Source of the DNA: Pontibacter mucosus
GTDB taxonomy: Bacteria; Bacteroidota; Bacteroidia; Cytophagales; Hymenobacteraceae
DNA: 64,000 nt
NCBI RefSeq assembly: GCF_003054055.1
Contig: NZ_QBKI01000003.1
Coordinates: 248,001 to 312,000 of the forward strand
Direction of reading: 5' to 3'
Part shown: positions 50,421-58,681 of the stretch, piece by piece
Position numbering within the stretch: position 1 is the stretch's first letter
Layout: each line of letters begins with the position of its first letter
Notes under the pieces: model-generated
The model's input: only the letters and a program-made list of their open reading frames with translations
What the model was told of the DNA's origin: nothing
Database searches by the model: none
Translations under genes and position numbers: made by a program

Positions 50421-53400
50421 TAAAATAACCCCAACTGCTCTGCTTTTTTACCGCCATACTGCCACTCCAGCACCTGTTCAGTCTCGAAGTAGTAGAGCAC
50501 GCATTTCACCTGCTGATACCCCAGCTGGCGGAAGCGCACGGCATAATGGTCGAGTTTATACTTGTGCTCCGGCTCGGGTGGCGGCGTTTTGAACTCCATC
50601 AACACCACAGCCTCACCGTCGAATACGATGCGATCCGGTTTGTAGAGGTAGGCGCGGGCGTCAAGCACTTCCTTTTCATGCTCCACTACCACCTGGTTGG
50701 TGAAGTAGCGGCCCAGCTTCGGGTGGTTGAGCACCTGCGTCAGTTTCTGTTTCAGCTCCGGTTTTTCGCGCTCACTGATAATGCCTTCGTAGCCCATCTG
50801 GCGCAGCACCTTATCCAGCTCTGGGGCAAAGGCGATGCGGGCCAGGGCGTAGTGCAGCTTGCGGTTCTGCTGGCGCTGCACGGTCTGCGTCTCAAAGTCG
50901 AACACGTTATTGGCGTGCTGCTTTATTTTCAGGCGCTGCTCCCAGTCGGCCGAGGTCAGGTGGTCGAGGAAGTAGGCTTTCTCATCAGTAGGACGATGAT
51001 TTATACTTTGGGGCCTGCCTTGCGCCAGCTGGTAGCAGTGCTGGCCGAATGCCCACACTTCTTTATACACCAGGTAGCGGTACAGGATATGGCTCACGTT
51101 TTTAGCCTGGCCGTCCAGCTTGGGTGCCTTTCGCTCCTCCAGCAGGTCCTTGGCATTGCCGATCAAGTATAACCTGTCGATAGGGCGGGTGAGGGCCACG
51201 TAGAGCATGTTCAGGTTCTCGATAAAAGTTTTCTCTAGCTCGGTGCTGTACTGTTTGGCCAGTGTCGTGTTCTCCAGTTTGGAACTTATGTTAACTGCCA
51301 CGCTGCGCAGCTTGCCCGTCACGCTTACCTCCTGTGGCAAGGCGCTCCACATCAGTGAGCCGCGCTTTGGCTCCGTGCTCCAGTCGGCAAAAGGGATGAT
51401 GACGATCGGGTAGGCCAGGCCTTTGGACTTGTGGATGCTCGTAATCGTGACGGCGTCACGGTCCTTGGGCGTATTTATACTTAGCTTTTCCTTCTGCACA
51501 TCCCAGTAAGCCAGGAAGTTGTTGAGGTTGTTGCTGTGCTTGAGGCTATACTCCAGCACCAGGTCCAGGAAGCGGAAAAGGTACTCACTTTCGTTGTTCT
51601 TGCCCAGCAAATCAAAAATGCGGATCAGCTTCTCCGTCAGCTCATAAATAGAAAGATTGCCCGTTTCGCGCTCCTGCACCTCAAAACCGAACACGCGCAG
51701 CTGGTCGAAAAACGATTGGTTCTCCCTGTCGTTGGCAATGTCGGCAATGGTTTTGGTCATCTCCACATCCGGAATCACGCCCAGCGATACTTTGCAGACT
51801 AAGTACAGCGCCTCTGATTTGGCCAGTGAATCGTTGGGGCGGTTGAAAACCCGGAACATGGCAATGATCAGGTTGATGACCTCGGCAAACTGCAGCGAGA
51901 GCGAGTCCTGGGAAATGATGTCATACTTGCGCTCCTTCAGAAACTTGGCAATGAGCTTACTCTTCTGGTTGGTACGGCAAAGTATGGCGATGTCTTTCAA
52001 CGTATAGCCTTCGGCTTTTGCCTGCTGCACCAGCTGCAGCACCATGTTCAGCGTGCTTTCGTCGTAGGTAAGCAGCTCTTTGTGCTGATAGCCCTCATAC
52101 AATTCCCCCGTACGCTCACAGTTGTTGAGGTTATACTTGTAGTTCAGGTCATCGTCGTGCGTGAACATGATCTGGATATGGCCGCCGCTCTTGTCGCTGC
52201 CCTTGGGCACCTGCTGCGTAAAGTCCTTGTCGTATATGGACGTGAACATACCGAACTCCTGGTGTCCCTGGCTGATGAAGGTGAAGAGCTCGTTGTTAAA
52301 GTCGATGATCTCGGAGCGGCTTCGGAAGTTCACGCTCAGGTTCTGCGGCTGCAGCGCCTGGTCCACCGACTCATAGCGTTCGCGAATGAGGGGCCCGTGG
52401 CGGCGGTTTTCGTAGAGCTGGCGCGTGGAGTTTTTATACAGGTGCAGAATCTGCTCCATCTCGCCGCCGCGCCAGCGGTAAATGGCCTGCTTGGCATCGC
52501 CCACCACCATGCTGAAATGGCCCGAAGCCAGGGCGTTGTCTACGAGCGGCAGCAGGTTGTTCCACTGCAGCACCGAGGTATCCTGGAACTCATCAATCAG
52601 GATGTGCCTGTACTTCTCGCCCAGGCGCTCATAAATAAAGGGCACCGGCTCTTTGAGCACAATATCGATGATGCGCTTGTTAAACTCTGAGATGTGCACC
52701 GTGTTCTTGTCGAGCTTGATTTCCTGCAGGCACTTCTCCAGCTCGTTCAGCAGCGATACTTTATAGAGATGCGGCACCACCTGCTGCACCAGCGTAAAGG
52801 TGGCGGCGTACTGTTCTTTTATACTTTCGATGTGGTAGTATAAATCGGTCAGCGGCTGCTTTATACTTTCTATCTGCGCCTTGGCATAGGCAGAGGCCTT
52901 GCCGGCATACCATTTATCATCTTCTATGGTCTGGCGGGCGTAGTTGTTGCCATAGTTCAGGTCCACCGACCTGAGCCAGGTGTTAAAGTAAGACCAGATG
53001 CCCCGGTTGCCCTGGTAGAGGTCGGCAGGGGAGACGTCGGCCTGCTCGAAAAGCTGCATGGCCTGCTGCGCCGCCTCCTGCACCGTTTCGGCTACTTGCT
53101 GCTGCACCAGGTATAACTGTTCGCGCACTTCCTTAAAGTCCTCCAGGCTCAGCTGTTGCAGGTCGGTGATGGCCTCGTATACTTGCTCGTTGAGCAGGTT
53201 GCGGGCAAAGTCCATCAGGTCATCGGGCAACAGGGTCCAGCTTTTGCCTTCGCGCGCCTTCTCCAGCGCATACTGCTCCAGCGTCTGCGAGAGCAGGTCG
53301 TCCTTCGAGTCCGTTACTTTGTCCAGCAGCAGCGACACGGCCGTGCTAAGCAAAGTGTTGGAGTCCAGGTCCACCTCAAAGTTCTGCGGGATGTTCAGCT

Positions 53401-53815
53401 CGCGGGTAAAGGCCTGCACAATCTTGTTCACGAAGCTATCGATGGTGCTCACGCTGAAGTCGGAGTAGTTGTAGAGAATCTGGCGGAAGAGGGTGGCTGC
53501 GCGGCGGCGTACTTCCTCCAGGTCATACTGCTCCTGCGGGTAATCGGCCTGCAGTTCTTCCGTTATCTGTCGCAGCAGGCTTTCACTTTTTTGCTTCTCT
53601 TTCTCTGAAAGCGTGGCATCATTGAAATTACGCAAGGCCCCCAGGATACGCTCCTTCATCTCAGCGGCCGCGTCGTTGGTGAAGGTGATGGCCAGTATGC
53701 CGCGGTAATAATCCGGATCCGAGGTGTGCAGGGCCAGCTTCAGGTATTCCTTCGTCAGGTTATAGGTTTTGCCCGAACCGGCAGAGGAGGAGTATATCTT
53801 GAAAACAGATGGCAT
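50420..53815 (-). CDS. AddA-like UvrD/RecB-type helicase-nuclease
   Basis: 1131 residues. Walker A is SSSAGSGKT (residues 9-17), then motif Ia ILAITFTNDAAAEMKERI, Walker B LIDEFQDTSVLQW, QAIYRWRGGE, FRSRSEIIDFNN, ITSIHKSKGLAYPIVIIP and LNMLYVALTRPIDRLYL. The C-terminal nuclease domain has PDRIVFDGEAVVLMEFKT as its D-E-K centre. This is the RecB/AddA architecture, 3'-5' unwinding with nuclease, partner of the addB-like gene downstream. Between the two lie a VOC gene and repeats. Confidence 0.9.
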   Translation of the reverse strand: MPSVFKIYSSSAGSGKTYNLTKEYLKLALHTSDPDYYRGILAITFTNDAAAEMKERILGALRNFNDATLSEKEKQKSESLLRQITEELQADYPQEQYDLEEVRRRAATLFRQILYNYSDFSVSTIDSFVNKIVQAFTRELNIPQNFEVDLDSNTLLSTAVSLLLDKVTDSKDDLLSQTLEQYALEKAREGKSWTLLPDDLMDFARNLLNEQVYEAITDLQQLSLEDFKEVREQLYLVQQQVAETVQEAAQQAMQLFEQADVSPADLYQGNRGIWSYFNTWLRSVDLNYGNNYARQTIEDDKWYAGKASAYAKAQIESIKQPLTDLYYHIESIKEQYAATFTLVQQVVPHLYKVSLLNELEKCLQEIKLDKNTVHISEFNKRIIDIVLKEPVPFIYERLGEKYRHILIDEFQDTSVLQWNNLLPLVDNALASGHFSMVVGDAKQAIYRWRGGEMEQILHLYKNSTRQLYENRRHGPLIRERYESVDQALQPQNLSVNFRSRSEIIDFNNELFTFISQGHQEFGMFTSIYDKDFTQQVPKGSDKSGGHIQIMFTHDDDLNYKYNLNNCERTGELYEGYQHKELLTYDESTLNMVLQLVQQAKAEGYTLKDIAILCRTNQKSKLIAKFLKERKYDIISQDSLSLQFAEVINLIIAMFRVFNRPNDSLAKSEALYLVCKVSLGVIPDVEMTKTIADIANDRENQSFFDQLRVFGFEVQERETGNLSIYELTEKLIRIFDLLGKNNESEYLFRFLDLVLEYSLKHSNNLNNFLAYWDVQKEKLSINTPKDRDAVTITSIHKSKGLAYPIVIIPFADWSTEPKRGSLMWSALPQEVSVTGKLRSVAVNISSKLENTTLAKQYSTELEKTFIENLNMLYVALTRPIDRLYLIGNAKDLLEERKAPKLDGQAKNVSHILYRYLVYKEVWAFGQHCYQLAQGRPQSINHRPTDEKAYFLDHLTSADWEQRLKIKQHANNVFDFETQTVQRQQNRKLHYALARIAFAPELDKVLRQMGYEGIISEREKPELKQKLTQVLNHPKLGRYFTNQVVVEHEKEVLDARAYLYKPDRIVFDGEAVVLMEFKTPPPEPEHKYKLDHYAVRFRQLGYQQVKCVLYYFETEQVLEWQYGGKKAEQLGLF

Positions 53816-53919
53816 GGCGTTGTATCTATACTTTAAAGATACAGTTTTGCCAGCTCACCAATCAAGTGTTAAGCTAAAAATATTAGCAAGAACTATAAAG
53901 TATAAAGCCACATAAAAGT

Positions 53920-53957
53920 ATAGCAGCCTCTGCCAGTTGCGCGACAGAGGCTGCTAT
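53920..53957 (-). terminator. Terminator of the 178-residue gene
   Basis: A perfect 13-base stem, ATAGCAGCCTCTG (53920-53932) with CAGAGGCTGCTAT (53945-53957), 12-base loop. It lies 21 bases beyond the minus-strand stop at 53979. Confidence 0.75.
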
Positions 53958-53978
53958 GCTTTTCTTTAGCAGGCGTGG

Positions 53979-54515
53979 TTAGGCTACGTATACCAGCTCG
54001 CCCTTGGACTCCTGCATTATTGGAGCGAAGTCTTTTACACATACATGGTACATGATGCGGGCCATGGAGAGCGAGTAGTCCGTTATCAGGCAGTGTTGCT
54101 GCTCGGCGCTCATCAGTACCTTGCCATTTCCGAAACTGAACTTGTTCAGTTCAATCACCTCATCAAAATTCTGGCGGAGTGTTTTCAGGGCCTTGAACGA
54201 AGGCTCGTTGTAGTAGAGCGGGATGACCTGGCACACGGCATAACTGCCTTTCTTGCGCTCCTGCGCAATCATCTTGCAAAGGTCCTCCACATTGGTGCGG
54301 TCAACATCCGAGAGGATAACATAGAAGACATTGCGCTTGTCTGCCGTCATGGCTTTGGCAGGCACACTGCCCAGCAGCATGTTCCGGCTGATTTTGGTTC
54401 CTTTTGTGAACGTGTCATCCTTGAGGATTTTGTTGTGAATTTTAAAGGCCAGCGCTCCAGACGCGATCAGGTTGAAATCCTTGCCTTTAGAGGAGATTTT
54501 GGAAAAGTGCAACAT
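53979..54515 (-). CDS. Uncharacterised 178-residue protein
   Basis: No signal peptide and no membrane helix, so probably cytoplasmic. Mixed alpha/beta character: MLHFSKISSKGKDFNLIASGALAFKIHNKIL (in parts) at the start, a strand-helix segment KRNVFYVILSDVDRTNVEDLCKMIAQE, and QVIPLYYNEPSFKALKTLRQNFDEVIELN. Four cysteines are spread without a zinc-binding spacing. No family recognised. It has its own terminator and a long A/T-rich upstream region, which suggests a separately regulated gene. Confidence 0.65.
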   Translation of the reverse strand: MLHFSKISSKGKDFNLIASGALAFKIHNKILKDDTFTKGTKISRNMLLGSVPAKAMTADKRNVFYVILSDVDRTNVEDLCKMIAQERKKGSYAVCQVIPLYYNEPSFKALKTLRQNFDEVIELNKFSFGNGKVLMSAEQQHCLITDYSLSMARIMYHVCVKDFAPIMQESKGELVYVA

Positions 54516-55182
54516 AGTAAAAAGCTTAAGGGATTAGGGATGTTTATTATATCTTTTCTCATGCTGCATGGGGATAGGGCATACGCCTCCCACACGATGC
54601 AATAGTGAATACTCTGTTATGGTTACCAGTAGTAATAGCCTGCAAAAGTTTTTGCTAGTAGTGCAATGAGAGAACGCGTGCATAGCGCATATGAATACGC
54701 GATTGCTAAAAGTTTTTCTTTATATGTTTCTATTACGCTGGTTTGCCAAAAGTAATTCCCGGTAAACCTTATATTATGGCGAATAGGGCTTTTCTGTTAG
54801 CGAATATAGCTATTTAACGTGCGACTCTCTCAGTTGTTGACTTATTTGGATAAATTTTTATAAATAAGGCGTAATTTAAGCATAAAATTTAAGTATATAT
54901 ATTTTTTTTATAAATACTGGTGAAAGTACTGATTTTTAATCTGTTATTTGTACAGATCTGTCCTATACTAGCTTATACTTATTTTGGAGTGGTTTTGAAG
55001 ATTTGATTAGTTTTTATGAGGGATATGTTGTAACTTTGCGCCCGATTTGGAACAGTCTGCGTTCTTGGATAACTGGTTACTACACTGTTGGCTACTTAGT
55101 TGTTTTTATTTTGTCGTTCTCTTGAGTAAGGGAAATTCGGTATAGACAGGCTGCCTCCAGAAGTACAGTTATAACATATTAG
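54516..55182. other. 667-base A/T-rich divergent intergenic region upstream of the DEAD-box gene
   Basis: No gene is seen. Base composition falls well below the surroundings, with T and A runs near 54840-54930. A TAACTTTG at 55031-55038 matches the Bacteroidota -7 consensus, but its -33 partner is weak (the nearest TTTG at 55002-55005 is 25 bases away). If used, the helicase mRNA would have a leader of about 145 bases. Such long leaders are common in cold-shock helicase genes. Confidence 0.5.
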
Positions 55183-57003
55183 ATGAACAAGATCAGATTT
55201 GACGAGCTTCCGCTTTCGCAGGAAGTACAGCGTGCTATCGCTGACATGGGCTTTGAAGAAGCCTCTCCCATCCAACAAGAAGCCATTCCGGTTGTTTTAG
55301 AAGGAAAAGACATCATTGGCCAGGCCCAGACAGGCACTGGAAAAACGGCCGCTTTCGGTATCCCTACCGTTGAGACCATTGACCCAAACAACCGTAGCGT
55401 ACAGGCGCTTATACTTTGCCCCACCCGTGAGCTGGCCATCCAGGTGTCCGGCGAGATTCAGAAGCTGGCCAAGTATAAGCAGAACATCAGCGTGGTGCCT
55501 ATCTATGGCGGCCAGAGCTACGACCGCCAGCTGCGCGCCCTGAAGCAAGGGGTGCAGATTGTGATCGGTACGCCGGGCCGTGTGATGGACCACATCAACC
55601 GCGGCACCCTGGTGCTCGACAACGTGAAGAAGATTATCCTGGACGAGGCCGATGAAATGCTTGACATGGGCTTCCGCGAGGACATTGAGTACGTGCTGGA
55701 GCGAATCCCGGAGGACAGACAGACCATCTTCTTCTCGGCCACGATGTCCAAGCCGATTATGGAGCTGACCAAACGCTACCAAACCGACCCTGTGCTGGTA
55801 AAGGTGGTACGCCAGGAGCTGACAGTAACCAACATCGACCAGGCCTACTTTGAGGTGCGTAACAGCGCCAAGCAGGAAGTATTGTCCCGCTTGCTGGACA
55901 TGTACAACATGAAGTCGGTGATTATTTTCTGCAACACCAAACGCATGGTGGACGACCTGGTAGCAGGCCTGCAGGCGCGTGGCTACTTTGCCGAAGGACT
56001 GCACGGTGACCTGAACCAGAACCAGCGTACCACCGTGATGAATAAATTCCGAAACGGCACCCTCGAGGTACTGGTGGCGACTGACGTGGCTGCCCGTGGC
56101 CTGGATGTGGAGAACGTGGAGGCCGTGTTTAACTACGACCTGCCGCAGGACGAGGAATCCTACGTGCACCGCATTGGCCGTACCGGCCGCGCCGGCAAGT
56201 CAGGCAAGGCGTTCTCGTTTGTGGGCGGCCGTTCCGACGGCTACAAGCTGAAAGACATCATGCGCTATACCAAGGCCAAGATTGTGCTGCAGCAGGTGCC
56301 GTCGCTGGAAGACGTGAATGAAATCCGCACCAACATCTTCTTCGACAAGGTGAAGGAAGTACTGGATAAAGGTCATCTGGCCAAGCACGTAGCACGCATC
56401 GAACGCTTCGTGAACGAGACAGAGGGCTTTACTCCGCTTGATGTGGCCGCCGCGCTCCTGAAAATGAGCCTGAAGGAGCAGAAAGTCAAGGAGAAGGGCG
56501 CTGAGGCGGAGAAAGAACTTTCAGCCACGAAAGAAGGCATGGACCGCCTGTTCATCACCATCGGCAAGAAAGACCGCGTGCACCCGCGAGACCTCATCGA
56601 CCTGCTGGCCCAGAACTCCAGCATCCCGGAAGGGCGCGTTGGCGACATCGACCTTTACGATAAGTTCAGCTTTGTAGAGGTGCCGAGCGAGTATACGGCA
56701 GAGATCGTGGAGAACATCGGGCGCGTGGAATACGATGGCCGAATGGTGATCGTTGAGAAGTCGCAGAAGAAAGGCTCCGGCCCGAAAGAAGGCCGTGGCG
56801 ATAAGGAAGACTTTGGCTTTGGCGGCGGCGGAGACCGCGACAGAGACAGGGGCGACCGCAGAAGTGGTGGCTTCCGCGACGGCGGAGGTTTCCGTGGCGG
56901 TGACCGCGACAGAGGCGGTTTCAGGGACAGACGCAGTGGCGGCGACCGTGACCGCGGCGGTGACAGAAGAAGTGGCGGAGGGTTCCGAAAAAGAAGATTT
57001 TAA
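55183..57003 (+). CDS. DEAD-box RNA helicase, CsdA/DeaD-like with RGG-like tail
   Basis: 606 residues. Q motif FDELPLSQEVQRAIADMGFEEASPIQQEAIP (in parts), Walker A AQTGTGKT, PTRELAIQ, DEAD in ILDEADEMLDMGF, SAT in FFSATMSKPIM, and HRIGRTGRAGKSG complete the two RecA domains by about residue 370. A DbpA-type RNA-binding domain follows (about 470-545, RLFITIGKKDRVHPRDLIDLL...). The last 60 residues are Gly/Arg/Asp repeats (GGGDRDRDRGDRRSGGF and the like) that bind RNA nonspecifically. It remodels ribosome assembly and mRNA, and is typically cold-induced. Confidence 0.95.
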   Translation: MNKIRFDELPLSQEVQRAIADMGFEEASPIQQEAIPVVLEGKDIIGQAQTGTGKTAAFGIPTVETIDPNNRSVQALILCPTRELAIQVSGEIQKLAKYKQNISVVPIYGGQSYDRQLRALKQGVQIVIGTPGRVMDHINRGTLVLDNVKKIILDEADEMLDMGFREDIEYVLERIPEDRQTIFFSATMSKPIMELTKRYQTDPVLVKVVRQELTVTNIDQAYFEVRNSAKQEVLSRLLDMYNMKSVIIFCNTKRMVDDLVAGLQARGYFAEGLHGDLNQNQRTTVMNKFRNGTLEVLVATDVAARGLDVENVEAVFNYDLPQDEESYVHRIGRTGRAGKSGKAFSFVGGRSDGYKLKDIMRYTKAKIVLQQVPSLEDVNEIRTNIFFDKVKEVLDKGHLAKHVARIERFVNETEGFTPLDVAAALLKMSLKEQKVKEKGAEAEKELSATKEGMDRLFITIGKKDRVHPRDLIDLLAQNSSIPEGRVGDIDLYDKFSFVEVPSEYTAEIVENIGRVEYDGRMVIVEKSQKKGSGPKEGRGDKEDFGFGGGGDRDRDRGDRRSGGFRDGGGFRGGDRDRGGFRDRRSGGDRDRGGDRRSGGGFRKRRF

Positions 57004-57089
57004 TCTTATTTATTCCTGAAACACTGCAATTTGTTTTGCGTAAATATTAATGTAATCAGCGCAAGAAGTTTAAACTTCCGAGCTTGAAG

Positions 57090-57118
57090 AAAAAGCCGGC
57101 CGAAAAGCCGGCTTTTTT
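57090..57118 (+). terminator. Terminator of the DEAD-box gene
   Basis: AAAAAGCCGGC (57090-57100) pairs with GCCGGCTTTTT (57107-57117), 6-base loop, followed by T. It lies about 87 bases past the stop. Confidence 0.88.
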
Positions 57119-57154
57119 GATGCAAAAATTTTCGGAACCATAACCTTTCTTTCG

Positions 57155-57262
57155 GGTGCCCGTTAAAGAGGGTATCATAAAAAGGTTGGAAGATTAAGCT
57201 GACTGTTTAAACAGTTAGATAAGACAAGGGTAATATCAGACGGATGTTACCCTTGTTCTTTT
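57155..57262 (+). ncRNA. Possible small RNA behind the DEAD-box gene
   Basis: A promoter-like pair, TTTG (57116-57119) and TAACCTTT (57141-57148, close to TAnnTTTG), spaced 21 bases, starts right after the helicase terminator. About 100 bases downstream stands a perfect terminator: ACAAGGGTAA (57224-57233) with TTACCCTTGT (57247-57256) and then T. Between them is a perfect 14-base palindrome ACTGTTTAAACAGT (57202-57215) and no open frame. A short structured transcript of about 105 bases would result. The second terminator could instead simply serve the plus strand as back-up. Confidence 0.3.
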
Positions 57263-58051
57263 TTAGGGCCAGCCGGTGAGGTTATATTTTATACTCTTTA
57301 TACTTGCCCTGAAGTACTCATAATCGTGCCCGCCGGGCATGTGCCACACGGCCCGCACCACGGTAGGGATCTTACATTCTCCCAGTGGTCTGTACCTGTC
57401 CAGCAAGGCTGACCATTCCCAGTTCTGATAGCTTTTTCCGTCTGTAGAATAGTACCTGTCCCTGGTGCGGAACGAGGTTATCTCGCCACGGCCGTTAAAT
57501 TGGAACGCTCCACCCACTGTTATGCCCGCATCCGTTATACTTGCGCCAATGCGTCCGGGGCTCAACGCTTGCCAGGTGGTGTGCTGCTGAAAAAAAAGGC
57601 CCGGGAGCAGGGGAGCCTCCGCCAGAAAAGTAACGAGTGCCGCCTGGTCCATTTTAGGCCCGCGGGCATTGCTGATGGTCAGCCCTGCCAGCTTTATGAG
57701 CATGTTGCCCTGGCCGTGCTGGTACTCGTCTCTGGCCCCGAACGGAACAAAGTCATACATTTTCGCCTGCATCAGGGCAAGCCGGGTAGCGGGAGCCACC
57801 GAATTAAACTGCATGCAGCGCAAGTTCAGCCATTCTCCTGCAGGGTTAAGTTTTATCTGGGCATGGTCATACTCCACGAAGAAATTGCGGATGCGGGGCT
57901 TGCCCACGTAGCCGCAGGAAGAGAGGTAGCCCTGAACAGCAGCGGGCAGGGGAGCTAGCGCCTCCGGTGTGACGGTTTCCTGGCCAAGCTGCTGGCTATA
58001 CTGGGCGAGCGCCTGCCGTACCTCTGTTTCGAATAGATTTTTGAGCGACAC
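57263..58051 (-). CDS. DUF6544-like protein, unknown function
   Basis: 262 residues, no signal peptide. PLPAAVQGYLSSCGYVGKPRIRNFFVEYDHAQIKL near residues 35-70 (in parts) is the 'LPxPVxRYLxxxGxVGKP' start that I associate from memory with DUF6544. The rest is beta-rich with many aromatic residues (WLNLRCMQFNS, DFVPFGARDEYQHGQGNMLIK, YYSTDGKSYQNWEWSAL). It could be a lipid- or ligand-binding beta domain. Transcribed alone, ending immediately before the terminator at 57224-57256. Confidence 0.7.
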   Translation of the reverse strand: MSLKNLFETEVRQALAQYSQQLGQETVTPEALAPLPAAVQGYLSSCGYVGKPRIRNFFVEYDHAQIKLNPAGEWLNLRCMQFNSVAPATRLALMQAKMYDFVPFGARDEYQHGQGNMLIKLAGLTISNARGPKMDQAALVTFLAEAPLLPGLFFQQHTTWQALSPGRIGASITDAGITVGGAFQFNGRGEITSFRTRDRYYSTDGKSYQNWEWSALLDRYRPLGECKIPTVVRAVWHMPGGHDYEYFRASIKSIKYNLTGWP

Positions 58052-58106
58052 GGAACGAGGAAGTATACTTGTTCAACTGTAGGAAAACTGTGCTGGCGGG
58101 AACTAA

Positions 58107-58130
58107 AAAAGAGCCCCGAAAGGCTCTTTT
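58107..58130 (-). terminator. Terminator of the DUF2383 gene
   Basis: AAAAGAGCC (58107-58115) pairs with GGCTCTTTT (58122-58130), 6-base loop. On the minus strand it is followed by T and lies 22 bases past the stop at 58152. Confidence 0.8.
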
Positions 58131-58151
58131 ATACTTCACAGAAATCATTGC

Positions 58152-58601
58152 CTATTCTCTTGCGGCGTCACGGAGCGCGCGAATGTGATCGTGCGCATGT
58201 TTTACGTCGCGGTACTGCTGCTCCACAATCTTCTTCAGATCGGCGGGCAGGTTCTTTTGCAGCGCCTCTTCGTAAGCCTTCACGGCATAGTCCTCGCCAC
58301 GCTCGCATTCTTCCAGCACCCGCACGCGATCCTTTGAGGTCAGAGCTGATTTCAGGTCTATCCAGGCGCGGTGCAGCGTGCCCTCTATGGAGCTCGATTC
58401 ATCATCGGTGTGGCCCAGGCGGTGCATTTGGTCCTGTAGCTCGGTAATCATGCTGTCGCGCTGCACGGCATACTTTAGGAAGAGGTCCTTCAGGTCCTGG
58501 TCTTCAATATCCTCCGAAGCGGTTTTATAGCCCTTGGCCCCATCTTTACAGCGCTCTATCAGGTGGTGCACAGTGGATTTAAGTTCTTTATTAATTTCCA
58601 T
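58152..58601 (-). CDS. PA2169-family four-helix bundle protein (DUF2383)
   Basis: 149 residues, all helical. The N-terminal STVHHLIERCKDGAKGYKTASEDI and DLKDLFLKYAVQRDSMITELQDQMHRLG are characteristic, with the GTLHRAWIDLKSAL and YAVKAYEEALQKNLPADLKKIVEQQYRDVKHAHDHIRALRD (in parts) helices completing a ferritin-like bundle. Metal-type residues (H12, E16, and E/H in the last helix) are present, but ferritin activity has not been shown for the family. Often stress-induced. Monocistronic. Confidence 0.88.
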   Translation of the reverse strand: MEINKELKSTVHHLIERCKDGAKGYKTASEDIEDQDLKDLFLKYAVQRDSMITELQDQMHRLGHTDDESSSIEGTLHRAWIDLKSALTSKDRVRVLEECERGEDYAVKAYEEALQKNLPADLKKIVEQQYRDVKHAHDHIRALRDAARE

Positions 58602-58681
58602 AGTTTTATCAGTTTTGTTCTAATATGCATTCATACTGATATGGCTGTACTTTGGTTTCCAAAAACCTGATCTACCGTGGG

